Source: an uncultured Flavonifractor sp. (GTDB taxonomy: Bacteria; Bacillota; Clostridia; Oscillospirales; Oscillospiraceae). Taken from it: a stretch of DNA of 38,902 nucleotides. Of this stretch, positions 32,440 to 38,902 are shown piece by piece. Positions within the stretch are counted from its first letter, which is position 1. Each line of letters opens with the position of its first letter. The notes below the pieces were generated by a model that was not told where the DNA came from, made no database searches, and was given only the letters and a program-made list of their open reading frames with translations. A program made the translations under genes and the position numbers. Where the stretch lies: positions 1 to 38,902 of the forward strand of contig NZ_CALWOJ010000011.1 of the NCBI RefSeq assembly GCF_944383115.1, read 5' to 3'.

Positions 32440-33198
32440 ATGGAACGGCGCAATCGGAATATCCTGGTGGTGCTGATTGGCATCGTCATAACCGTCGCCA
32501 TGCTGTCCAGCTTTGGCCTTGTACTCTTTGCGCCCGATACGGCCAAGATTCAACTGCCTACCCCTGCTGCCAGCCAGACACCGCAGCCGGCAGGAGAGGA
32601 AGACTTTTTGCGGGTGGAGATTACGCCCGAAACTGTCCAGCATGTGGTGGAAAATACGCTGGCACGTCCGGACAGCTATGGCCGCACAGTTACCGTTGAG
32701 GATTTCTGGGGCGAGGGTGAGAGCGGTGTGACCCGGGCCACAGTATGGGTGGACGGCGGGTGGACCCATACCACCGCCACATTGCCTGGCGGCACGGTTC
32801 GTCACTCTATTGTAGGGGACGGCCAGTTCTGGCTGTGGTATGAGGGGAGCAGCCGCGTACTCACCGGAGCGGCGGAGGACGATTCTGCCGATTTGGAGGG
32901 TCAGCGCATTCCCACCTATGAAGATGTTCTCAAGTTGAAGAAATCGGATATTGCCGACGCTGGCTACATGGACAAGGAAGGCGTGACCTGCATCTATGTA
33001 GAAACTGTTCCGGATAGCCTGGGCTACACCGAACGATACTGGATCTCGGTGGAGAGCGGACTTTTGGCCTGTGCGGAGACCCGGCTGGAAGGACAACTTA
33101 CCTATCGAATGAGCGCCTTTGCGGTGGACCGGCCGGTGCCGGGCGACGCATCCTTCACGCTTCCGGACGGCACAGTCCTTCATGAAGTGCGTGCCTAG
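32440..33198 (+). CDS. Membrane-anchored extracellular protein of unknown function
   Basis: A 252-residue protein with a strong AAGGAGG site. One N-terminal helix (about residues 9-30) is followed by a short Pro/Thr linker and an outer domain. The outer domain looks beta-rich (RVEITPETVQHVVENT, TRATVWVDGGWTHTTATL, HSIVGDGQFWLWYEG, RYWISVESGLLACAETRL, SFTLPDGTVLHEV). This overall pattern resembles lipoprotein-localisation-like or RseB-like folds, but no family is recognised with confidence. It sits 52 bases after mnaA and ends 4 bases from the convergent 92-residue gene without an obvious terminator. Confidence 0.8.
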   Translation: MERRNRNILVVLIGIVITVAMLSSFGLVLFAPDTAKIQLPTPAASQTPQPAGEEDFLRVEITPETVQHVVENTLARPDSYGRTVTVEDFWGEGESGVTRATVWVDGGWTHTTATLPGGTVRHSIVGDGQFWLWYEGSSRVLTGAAEDDSADLEGQRIPTYEDVLKLKKSDIADAGYMDKEGVTCIYVETVPDSLGYTERYWISVESGLLACAETRLEGQLTYRMSAFAVDRPVPGDASFTLPDGTVLHEVRA

Positions 33199-33202
33199 GT
33201 TA

Positions 33203-33481
33203 TTAACCCAATCCCATCAACAATACCAAACCCAGGGTGATGACCAACTCCATGTCGTCGCCCTCCAGGAAGAGGAAGAGCAGGATAAGCAGAAGCAGCA
33301 CGTCGCCGGTATCTAAGTTGTCCAGCTTCAGACTTTTCAGCAGATCACCCAGCGCCCCACCCTTCTTTTTGCCCCTCGCTTCCGGGGGGCGCTTCTCTTC
33401 CCGGGGTGGGGAAGAGGGTGGCCCGTCTTCCTGGGAAATTCTGGTATAGGAGGTGCCGTTGGGGATGTAGCGGTTATACAT
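33203..33481 (-). CDS. Small two-helix membrane protein, third gene of an unknown cluster
   Basis: A 92-residue protein. The N-terminal half is polar and basic with Pro/Arg/Lys-rich stretches (PPREEKRPPEARGKKKGG). The C-terminal third has two hydrophobic segments (about 60-72 and 78-92) separated by acidic EGDD, a hairpin-like membrane anchor. The ATG at 33481 overlaps the stop of the preceding gene by 8 bases, so it is translationally coupled. A GGAGGACGAC site precedes it. Function unknown; presence in one operon with the next two genes suggests a shared membrane complex. Confidence 0.75.
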   Translation of the reverse strand: MYNRYIPNGTSYTRISQEDGPPSSPPREEKRPPEARGKKKGGALGDLLKSLKLDNLDTGDVLLLLILLFLFLEGDDMELVITLGLVLLMGLG

Positions 33482-33881
33482 CGTCGTCCTCCTCTCCCCG
33501 GTCACGGAACATTCGCAGCGCCGTTCGGATCACCCGGGTAAGTCGGGCGATCCGAACGGCCTGATCCATCTTCTCCTGCCGCGACGGCTTGAGAAAGGGC
33601 TTGAGTGCGGTCAGCAGAGCGGTTTTTTGGTCGTCCTGGGCGGAATATTCCGACAATAAGCCCATCCCCATTTGAAGGAGCTTGGGGTCCAGATCGGACA
33701 GGGCGGACAGGGGAGAGGGTGCGGAATGCTCCTCCGACGGCGGCGTTTCCGTGCCAGGTTCTGCAGAAGGATCGGAGTTTTCCTCCTGTTTGCCGGAAAG
33801 AGACTGTGCCAGAGCTGTAATTTGCTTCATGGCCTGGGGATTGCCCAGGATTTGGTTAAGTTGTTCTTCCCACTGAGCCAT
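33474..33881 (-). CDS. Unknown protein with one Q-P-L-Q motif, second gene of the cluster
   Basis: A 135-residue soluble protein with an AAGGAGG site 7 bases ahead of the ATG. Residues 10-26 hold the motif QILGNPQAMKQITALAQ. A disordered Ser/Pro/Glu linker follows (about 30-60). The C-terminal half is a basic helical region (TALLTALKPFLKPSRQEKMD and RIARLTRVIRTALRMFRDR) ending in acidic EEDDDV. It overlaps the next gene by 8 bases. I do not recognise a characterised family. The motif also occurs twice in the first gene's product. Confidence 0.75.
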   Translation of the reverse strand: MAQWEEQLNQILGNPQAMKQITALAQSLSGKQEENSDPSAEPGTETPPSEEHSAPSPLSALSDLDPKLLQMGMGLLSEYSAQDDQKTALLTALKPFLKPSRQEKMDQAVRIARLTRVIRTALRMFRDRGEEDDDV

Positions 33882-33905
33882 GAGCTATCCCTCCTTAGCG
33901 TATGA

Positions 33906-34166
33906 TCAGGGCTGTTTGGGCGCAGTCTGATTGAGACGCTCCACCAGCTGCGCGCCCTCCGGGCTTTGCATGACCTGGCGTACCATATTCAGCAGAGCTT
34001 TGGTATCCCCCAGGGCGGCGGAAGCAGCGGCGGTTTTTAAGTTGCCGCCCGAGTTCTGGTTGAGCAGTTCCATGAGACGCTGTGCGTCGGCGGAATGGAT
34101 CACCTGCTCCAACAGAGCCCGGTTTTGTTCCAATGCGGCGGTGGGGTCGTTGTTCTTCTGCGTCAT
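33906..34166 (-). CDS. Unknown protein with two Q-P-L-Q-type repeats, first gene of the cluster
   Basis: An 86-residue soluble helical protein. Two copies of a 20-residue unit lie 43 residues apart: residues 18-37 (core SADAQRLMELLNQ) and 61-80 (core SPEGAQLVERLNQ). A GGAG ribosome site lies 8 bases ahead of the start at 34166. The next gene follows after 24 bases on the same strand. It is divergent from the phosphodiesterase gene. No characterised family recognised. Confidence 0.75.
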   Translation of the reverse strand: MTQKNNDPTAALEQNRALLEQVIHSADAQRLMELLNQNSGGNLKTAAASAALGDTKALLNMVRQVMQSPEGAQLVERLNQTAPKQP

Positions 34167-34238
34167 ACGATCAACTCCATCTCTAATATATAGTGACGTT
34201 CACTTCATTATATGTGCTGTCAGGGAGAAGGTGCCTGC

Positions 34239-34706
34239 ATGAAGATCCTGATTTTTTCTGATTCTCACGGCAATGTGGCAAATATGGAGGATGTGGTGCG
34301 GCTGGAGAGCCCGGACCGTATCCTCCACCTGGGGGATCTGGCCCGGGACGCCGAGGATCTGGCCGCGAAATTTCCCCACATTCCGGTGACCTATGTGCCG
34401 GGCAACTGCGACGGCCGGCGGCCCGACTTGCCGGAGGAGCGCATTTTCACCCTGGATGGCTGTAAGATCCTGATGACCCACGGACACATCTACCATGTCA
34501 AACTGGGCATGGGCATGGCGGTACGGGCAGCTCGGGAGGCGGGAGCCCATTTACTTCTCTTTGGGCATACTCATGAGGCGTACTGCCAATTTGAAAACGG
34601 GTTGTGGATCGTCAATCCCGGTTCGGTAGGTACCTTTGGGCAGCATACCTACGCCGTAGCCGTGATAGAGGACGGCGGCGCGGTATGTTATCTCAGCCAC
34701 TTATAA
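34239..34706 (+). CDS. yfcE: YfcE/MJ0936-type metallophosphoesterase
   Basis: A 155-residue calcineurin-like phosphodiesterase, of the small single-domain class. Metal-binding motifs are visible in order: IFSDSHGN, LHLGDLARD, VPGNCDG, LMTHGHIY and LFGHTHEAY. Family members hydrolyse simple phosphodiesters; the natural substrate is not known. The ATG at 34239 has AAGGTG five bases upstream; the frame stays open a few codons upstream without a site. CoaX follows after 18 bases. Confidence 0.93.
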   Translation: MKILIFSDSHGNVANMEDVVRLESPDRILHLGDLARDAEDLAAKFPHIPVTYVPGNCDGRRPDLPEERIFTLDGCKILMTHGHIYHVKLGMGMAVRAAREAGAHLLLFGHTHEAYCQFENGLWIVNPGSVGTFGQHTYAVAVIEDGGAVCYLSHL

Positions 34707-34724
34707 GAAAGGGAAGGGATCTCT

Positions 34725-35501
34725 ATGTTGCTGGTGGTAGATGTGGGAAACACCAATATGGTGTTTGGTATCTATGAAGGGGTGGAACTGAAATGCAGCT
34801 TCCGTACCATGACGGACAGCGAACGTACTTCCGACGAGTTGGGCCTGCTGGTATGCCAGTATTTCCAGCGGTTTGGCCTGGAACTGGAGCAGATCGAGGA
34901 CGTGGTCATCGGTTCGGTGGTACCTCAGGTGATGCACACCTTGACCAACGCAATGAAAAACTATGTGGGCAAGACGCCGCTGATACTGGACGACGGGCTG
35001 GATCCCCGGCTGCCCTATGTACCCTGCGCCAGTGAGGAGCGGCTGGGCCCGGACCGGGCCGCGGCGGATGTGGCGGCTATTGCAAAGTATGGCGCCCCCC
35101 TTATTGTGCTGGACTTCGGCACCGCCACTACCCTGGATGCGGTAAGCCGGGAGGGAGTGTACCTGGGAGGCTGCATCACCGCCGGGGTGCGGGTGTCAAT
35201 CGATGGCCTGTTCCAGAAAACCGCACTGCTGCCCCGGGTGGAGCTGGTAAAGCCGGACACTGTGCTGGGTACCACCGCTGTGGGCCAGATCCAGGCGGGG
35301 GCGGTGATGGGCTACATCGGCGCTATCGAGTACCTGATCCGACAGGCCAAGGCGGAGATCGGCGAGCCGGATGTGAAGGTGATCGCCACCGGCGGCCTGG
35401 CCCGGATGGTGGCCGAAAACACTGACCTGATTGACGTAGTGGACCCCCAGCTGGTGCTGGATGGACTGCGTATCATCTATGAGCGGGAGCAGGGCCGCTG
35501 A
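34725..35501 (+). CDS. coaX: Type III pantothenate kinase
   Basis: CoaX phosphorylates pantothenate, the first committed step of coenzyme A synthesis; CoaX types need a monovalent cation and resist CoA feedback. The 258-residue protein begins MLLVVDVGNTNMVFGIY (phosphate loop), and continues with the substrate-binding GPDRAAADVAAI, catalytic-aspartate region LIVLDFGTATTLDAVS and YLGGCITAGVRVS. An AAGGGA site precedes it. It ends at a strong terminator. Together with coaE at 16 kb it covers both ends of the CoA pathway. Confidence 0.95.
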   Translation: MLLVVDVGNTNMVFGIYEGVELKCSFRTMTDSERTSDELGLLVCQYFQRFGLELEQIEDVVIGSVVPQVMHTLTNAMKNYVGKTPLILDDGLDPRLPYVPCASEERLGPDRAAADVAAIAKYGAPLIVLDFGTATTLDAVSREGVYLGGCITAGVRVSIDGLFQKTALLPRVELVKPDTVLGTTAVGQIQAGAVMGYIGAIEYLIRQAKAEIGEPDVKVIATGGLARMVAENTDLIDVVDPQLVLDGLRIIYEREQGR

Positions 35502-35516
35502 GATTCTGAAAAGCGC

Positions 35517-35553
35517 AAAAATTCCTGGGTACATATAGTACCCAGGAATTTTT
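35517..35553. terminator. Bidirectional terminator between coaX and the ABC ATPase gene
   Basis: AAAAATTCCTGGGTAC (35517-35532), ATATA loop, GTACCCAGGAATTTTT (35538-35553). Perfect 16-bp stem with T-run on either strand. Confidence 0.93.
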
Positions 35554-35566
35554 ATCTTGATTTTCT

Positions 35567-36346
35567 TTATTCGCTCAAGAGCATCCGGTCGCTCTCAACA
35601 TGGAATTTATCCAGCAGATCCTGAACCGTCAGATTTTTCTTCTCCTCGCCGCGGATATCCGCCACGATACGGCCGGAGTCCATCATGATCAGCCGATTGC
35701 CGTGGGCGATGGCATCCCGCATATTATGGGTAATCATCAGGGTGGTCAGTTTATCCCTTCGGACAATGGTTTCGGTGATCTCCAGCACTTTGGCGGCGGT
35801 CTTGGGGTCCAGGGCGGCGGTGTGTTCGTCCAGCAGCAGCAGCTTTGGCTTTTTCAGGGTAGACATCAACAGCGTAAGCGCCTGTCGCTGACCGCCGGAG
35901 AGCAGCCCCACCTTGCTGGTCAGCCGATCTTCCAGGCCCAGGCCGAGAATAGCCAGCTTTTCCCGATACAATTTCCGTTCTTCGTTATTGATACCGTAGC
36001 GCAGACCCCTTGCTTGGCCGCGACGATAGGCGAGAGCCAGATTCTCTTCAATGCCCATTGTGGCGGCGGTACCCATCATGGGATCCTGAAAGACCCGGCC
36101 GATGAACTTTGCCCGCTTGTGTTCCGGCAGGCGGGTCACATCCTGGCCGTCGATGGTAATGGAGCCGTCGTCAACAGGGAAAACTCCGGCCACCAGGTTG
36201 AGCAGAGTGGATTTTCCCGCGCCGTTGCCGCCGATGACCGTGACAAAATCGCCGTCCTCCAGGGTGAGCGACAAACCGTTAATTGCCTTTTTTTCGTTGA
36301 TGGTACCGGCGTTGAATGTTTTGTAGAGATTACGAACTTCAAGCAT
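35567..36346 (-). CDS. ABC transporter ATP-binding protein (TrpZ-like)
   Basis: A 259-residue ATPase of an importer. The P-loop is VIGGNGAGKSTLLNL, the signature LLSGGQRQALTLL, the Walker B KLLLLDEHTAALDPKTA, and the switch histidine is in LMITHNMRDAI. It is the third gene of the substrate-binding protein/permease/ATPase set, and its ATG overlaps the permease stop by 8 bases. The family partners proteins of the ABC_sub_bind type; streptococcal members take up tryptophan, but the substrate here is not certain. Confidence 0.92.
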   Translation of the reverse strand: MLEVRNLYKTFNAGTINEKKAINGLSLTLEDGDFVTVIGGNGAGKSTLLNLVAGVFPVDDGSITIDGQDVTRLPEHKRAKFIGRVFQDPMMGTAATMGIEENLALAYRRGQARGLRYGINNEERKLYREKLAILGLGLEDRLTSKVGLLSGGQRQALTLLMSTLKKPKLLLLDEHTAALDPKTAAKVLEITETIVRRDKLTTLMITHNMRDAIAHGNRLIMMDSGRIVADIRGEEKKNLTVQDLLDKFHVESDRMLLSE

Positions 36347-37286
36347 TGCGGCCCACCTCCCTCCGGACTTTCTTGGTAAAGTATTTGCCTTTCCAGTACG
36401 GAATGGTAAGGAACAGAGCCACCACCAGAGCGGAGAGCAGCTTCAGGTCGGTAGACTCCAGACCCAGCCGGAGTACAAATTGCAGTACGATGTAGTAAAT
36501 GATGGAGCCGATGACAGCGGAGAGCAGTTTCAGGGCAAAGTTGCGGAACACTTTGCCCAGCAGCACCTCGCCGATAATAACCGCGGCCAGGCCGATGACA
36601 ATGGCGCCCCGGCCCATATCCACCGTGGCGCTGCCCTGGTATTGGGCCAGCAGGGCGCCAGACAGGGCAACCAGACCGTTGGACACCACCAGGCCCAGCA
36701 CCTTACACCAGTTGGTGTTGATACCCTGAGCCCGGGCCATTGCCTGGTTGGCGCCGGTGGCCCGGAGGGAGCAGCCCAATTCAGTGCCGAAGAACCAGTA
36801 GAGCAGGGCGATGAGTACCACGGTGGCAATGACCAGCAGGAACAGCGGATTGCTGAGATCCACTTCCCGGACATAGCGGGAGGAGACCAGCAATTCCTGC
36901 CTGTCAACACTGAGGGCCAGAGTGGCCTTGGTACTGGCGCCGCTGCCGATGGCCATGATGCGCAGGTTGATGGAGTAGAGGGCCAGCTGGGTCAGGATGC
37001 CCGCCAGAATGGCGGGGATCCCGCAGGCGGTGTGCAGCATACCGGTGACCAGTCCGGCAATCATACCGGCAATAACAGCCATCAACAGGGCCAGCCAGGG
37101 ATTCCAGCCCTGGCTGATGCACAGAGCGGCGACTGCGCCGCCGGTGGCCAGGGAGCCGTCCACCGTCAGGTCGGCAACATCAAGAATGCGGAAGGTGATG
37201 TATACCCCGATGGCCATGATGCCCCAGGCAAACCCCTGCCCGAAGGCGCCGGGCAGGGAATTGAGAAATGATAACAGCACGTCCAT
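36339..37286 (-). CDS. ABC transporter permease (TrpY-like)
   Basis: A 315-residue membrane permease, with about eight to nine hydrophobic segments, resembling branched-chain-amino-acid/TrpY type permeases (FRILDVADLTVDGSLATGGAV, CGIPAILAGILTQLALYSIN, LVVSNGLVALSGALLAQYQG). The start at 37286 (MDVLLSFLNSL) has GGAGAG six bases upstream; an ATG six codons earlier has no site. It is the second gene of the set, 88 bases after the binding-protein gene, with a hairpin in between that may limit its expression relative to the binding protein. Confidence 0.92.
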   Translation of the reverse strand: MDVLLSFLNSLPGAFGQGFAWGIMAIGVYITFRILDVADLTVDGSLATGGAVAALCISQGWNPWLALLMAVIAGMIAGLVTGMLHTACGIPAILAGILTQLALYSINLRIMAIGSGASTKATLALSVDRQELLVSSRYVREVDLSNPLFLLVIATVVLIALLYWFFGTELGCSLRATGANQAMARAQGINTNWCKVLGLVVSNGLVALSGALLAQYQGSATVDMGRGAIVIGLAAVIIGEVLLGKVFRNFALKLLSAVIGSIIYYIVLQFVLRLGLESTDLKLLSALVVALFLTIPYWKGKYFTKKVRREVGRNA

Positions 37287-37313
37287 GTTGTTCTCTCCAA
37301 TCATTTAAGCTCT

Positions 37314-37328
37314 CCGGCACAACGCCGG
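37314..37328 (-). repeat. Small hairpin ahead of the permease gene
   Basis: CCGGC-ACAAC-GCCGG: a 5-bp stem between the terminator-like hairpin and the permease start. Confidence 0.4.
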
Positions 37329-37334
37329 AAAAGA

Positions 37335-37360
37335 GCGGAGAAGGGGAGTCCCTTCTCCGC
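37335..37360 (-). terminator. Partial terminator between binding-protein and permease genes
   Basis: Minus-strand GCGGAGAAGGG and CCCTTCTCCGC form an 11-bp stem with a 4-base loop, followed by TCTTTT. Such sites after the first gene commonly keep the binding protein in excess over the transporter. Confidence 0.75.
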
Positions 37361-37374
37361 CCTTTTGATGCAAG

Positions 37375-38364
37375 TCAGGCGATGGGCTCGTAGCCGTCAG
37401 GCATGGTCAGTCCCAGCGCCTCGCAGTTGGCGGCGTTGTACATCTTGGTGACGTTGGGGGCGTACTGCACAGGCATGGTGGAGATGTCCGCCTCGCCGGT
37501 GAGGATTTGGGCGGCCATTTCGCCGGTGGCATAGCCAATGTCATAATAGCTGATGGACAGCGTGGCCACGCCGCAGCCGGAACACAGGCCGGATTCGCCG
37601 GTGACGACAGGTACGCCGGCGGGGAGGACCACGTTGGCAATGGTCTCCGTGTTGGCGGCGGCAGTATTATCGGTGGGGATGTAGATCACGTCGGAGCCGT
37701 CGCAAGCGGTCTGAGCCACCGAGGACAGGTCATTGACGTCGGTAAAGGCGTATTGCGTGCAGGTATAGCCCATCTCTTCCAGGTAGCCTTTGATGGTGTC
37801 CACCTGATAGACCGAGTTGGGTTCGCCGGAGCAATAGAGCAGGCCCACGGTTTTAGCGTCGGGGAAAAGCTCCTGGAGCATGGAGGCTTGCTGATCCAGA
37901 GGGGCCAGGTCGGAGGTGCCCGAGATGTTGCCCCCTACGGTACCCGTCCAATCCTGAATGGACAGCGCGGTGGCATAGTCGGTAACCGAGGTGCCCAGAA
38001 TGGGAATATCCGCGGTGGCGGAGGCAGCCGCCTGCAGAGGATAGGTGGCGTTGGCCAGGATCAGATCCACGCCGTCAGCCACAAAACCATCCATGATGGT
38101 ACCGCAGTTGGCATATTCGCCGCCGGCGTCCTGCTCCTGGAAGGTGACCTGACCGGGCAGCTTCTCATTCAGGGCGTCCTTGAATCCCTGGGTGGCGGCA
38201 TCCAGTGCATCGTGGGTCATTTGCTGACAGATGCCGATGGTATAGCTTTCGCCGTCGGTGGGCGTTCCGCCGGAAGGTGTATCGGAAGTACCGCCGCCGC
38301 CGCATGCGGTAAGCGACAGAGCCATAGCGCCGGTGAGCAGTCCGGCCAGAATACGCTGATTCAT
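37375..38364 (-). CDS. ABC transporter substrate-binding lipoprotein (ABC_sub_bind family)
   Basis: A 329-residue exported lipoprotein; lipobox LSLTAC gives lipidated Cys near residue 21, followed by a Gly/Ser/Thr linker. The mature part matches the ABC_sub_bind/TrpX family (YTIGICQQMTHDALDAATQGF, ADGVDLILANATYPLQAAA, VGLLYCSGEPNSVYQVD, DVIYIPTDNTAAANTETI, LSISYYDIGYATGEMAAQIL). It is the first gene of a three-gene importer. Streptococcal TrpXYZ imports tryptophan under T-box control; here no T-box leader is visible, so tryptophan is only one possibility. Confidence 0.9.
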   Translation of the reverse strand: MNQRILAGLLTGAMALSLTACGGGGTSDTPSGGTPTDGESYTIGICQQMTHDALDAATQGFKDALNEKLPGQVTFQEQDAGGEYANCGTIMDGFVADGVDLILANATYPLQAAASATADIPILGTSVTDYATALSIQDWTGTVGGNISGTSDLAPLDQQASMLQELFPDAKTVGLLYCSGEPNSVYQVDTIKGYLEEMGYTCTQYAFTDVNDLSSVAQTACDGSDVIYIPTDNTAAANTETIANVVLPAGVPVVTGESGLCSGCGVATLSISYYDIGYATGEMAAQILTGEADISTMPVQYAPNVTKMYNAANCEALGLTMPDGYEPIA

Positions 38365-38386
38365 ATGATCGACCTCTTTTCCTTAT

Positions 38387-38415
38387 GTGCTTCCTGGTGG
38401 TGAAAATGGAAGCAC
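38387..38415 (-). repeat. Inverted repeat in the importer leader
   Basis: GTGCTTCC (38387-38394) and GGAAGCAC (38408-38415) are perfect 8-base arms with a 13-base centre, between promoter and start of the binding-protein gene. Could be an operator or RNA hairpin. Confidence 0.5.
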
Positions 38416-38431
38416 TTCTTACTGCTTTTGC

Positions 38432-38460
38432 AGTTTAGCACTTAAAAGAGCAAAAGTCAA
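38432..38460 (-). promoter_or_regulatory. Promoter of the ABC importer operon
   Basis: Minus-strand TTGACT (38455-38460), 17 bases ending TGC (extended -10), TAAACT (38432-38437). About 70 bases ahead of the first gene. Confidence 0.8.
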
Positions 38461-38490
38461 GTATGATATTTTTTTGACGATGTTTGTGCA

Positions 38491-38525
38491 AAAAAGGGGA
38501 GTGCTGCAAGAATTGCAGCACTCCC
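38491..38525 (-). terminator. Intrinsic terminator after mreB
   Basis: Minus-strand GGGAGTGCTGCAA and TTGCAGCACTCCC form a perfect 13-bp stem with a 3-base loop, followed by CTTTTT. Confidence 0.92.
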
Positions 38526-38542
38526 AAAGTAGTTATCAGAAA

Positions 38543-38902
38543 TCAGTTCATCTGCTTGCGGCGGGACAGGTTGATGGTGCCGTCCTGCATGGAATCCACG
38601 TCGTCCAGGCTCTTGCCGGTGCCGTAGGCCACGCAGGAGATAGCGTCGTCAGCCACATGGGTCTCGATGCCGGTGTGGGACTCGATGAGCTTGTCAAAGC
38701 CCCAGACCAGGGAGCCGCCGCCGGTCATAACGATACCGTTGGTGGAGATGTCGGCCACCAGCTCGGGGGGCGTGCGCTCCAGCACGCCATGGATGGCTTC
38801 CAGAATACGGGTGGAGACCTCCTCGAAGGCCTCGATCATCTCGCTGGAGGACACGGAGAACACCCGGGGCAGGCCGGTCATCAGGCAGCGGCCCTTGATC
38901 TC
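38543..38902 (-). CDS. mreB: Rod-shape protein MreB/Mbl, C-terminal part
   Basis: About 119 C-terminal residues of a bacterial actin homologue that guides lateral wall synthesis; the rest lies beyond the window. The frame is open to the edge and begins EIKGRCLMTGLPRVFSV, matching MreB. The nucleotide-binding segment NGIVMTGGGSLVWGFDKLI and the C-terminal VADDAISCVAYGTGKSLDD are characteristic. It ends before a strong terminator. MreB cannot be told from Mbl/MreBH with this fragment. Confidence 0.93.
   Translation of the reverse strand, partial: EIKGRCLMTGLPRVFSVSSSEMIEAFEEVSTRILEAIHGVLERTPPELVADISTNGIVMTGGGSLVWGFDKLIESHTGIETHVADDAISCVAYGTGKSLDDVDSMQDGTINLSRRKQMN

Noticed and set aside
34167..34238. 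Clear promoters for the divergent 86-residue gene and phosphodiesterase
   Set aside because: TATAAT-like boxes exist on both strands (e.g. CATATAAT on the minus strand) and a short AGTGA-CGT-TCACT palindrome is present, but no -35 with proper spacing could be matched, so no promoter is called.
1..38902. CRISPR arrays, insertion sequences, prophage or tRNA genes
   Set aside because: No regularly spaced repeats, transposase or phage domains, or cloverleaf-like sequences were seen on either strand.

Overview
The window looks like chromosomal core genome from a GC-rich, spore-forming, anaerobic Firmicute. The best guess is class Clostridia, near the Oscillospiraceae (Flavonifractor/Intestinimonas-like). 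The supporting evidence is a ylxM-ffh-rpsP cluster, the germination protein YpeB, SLH-domain surface proteins, a redox (Rex-like) operator ahead of an iron alcohol dehydrogenase, and glutamyl- and tryptophanyl-tRNA synthetases of Firmicute type. There is no rRNA gene here, so the genus is inference. I saw no mobile element, prophage, CRISPR array or tRNA gene. No stretch longer than about 300 bases lacks a gene; the larger gaps (5364-5658, 20769-21050, 38365-38542) hold promoters and RNA hairpins described below.

Layout. 1-1857 (minus): ylxM-ffh-rpsP, the protein-targeting and ribosome operon. 1968-5363: a formate/nitrite-type channel, an SLH surface protein and an MFS exporter whose leader looks like an attenuator. 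5659-8140 (plus): ddl-murF, the D-Ala-D-Ala branch of peptidoglycan synthesis. 8200-9189 (minus): mtnA. 9278-14337 (plus): a tight cluster of an ABC-F ATPase, a YdcF-like protein, prfA, two small unknown proteins and a Sua5-type tRNA t6A enzyme, closed by a strong terminator. 14379-15942: a self-contained regulatory unit with a small Cys/His-rich Ca-loop secreted protein, an ECF sigma factor and an RsgI-like membrane anti-sigma. 16061-18089: coaE and an M18 aminopeptidase. 18149-20768 (minus): two secreted cell-wall peptidases. 21051-24603 (plus): uppP and ftsK/spoIIIE. 24665-28929 (minus): iron ADH, ypeB, gltX. 29109-33198 (plus): trpS, tagO-like, UDP-GlcNAc 2-epimerase and an unknown membrane-anchored protein. 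33203-34166 (minus): three small unknown genes. 34239-35501 (plus): a phosphodiesterase and coaX. 35567-38364 (minus): a three-gene ABC importer of the TrpXYZ/ABC_sub_bind type. 38543-end (minus): the C-terminal part of mreB.

Theme. Much of the window concerns the cell envelope. Ddl and MurF make and attach D-Ala-D-Ala, the S11 and M15 peptidases probably trim stem peptides, UppP recycles the lipid carrier, TagO and MnaA begin a secondary polymer, and MreB shapes the wall. The most interesting signals are regulatory: (i) a sigma-G-like promoter lying inside the gltX terminator directly ahead of ypeB; (ii) a short leader ORF plus terminator hairpin ahead of the MFS exporter; (iii) an ECF-type promoter in front of the EF-loop/ECF/RsgI module; (iv) a Rex-like operator pair at the alcohol dehydrogenase; and (v) a three-gene unknown cluster in which a short Q..P..L.Q motif recurs three times across two proteins. 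Starts were chosen from Shine-Dalgarno spacing and family N-termini; all promoter, operator and terminator calls come from reading the sequence by eye.
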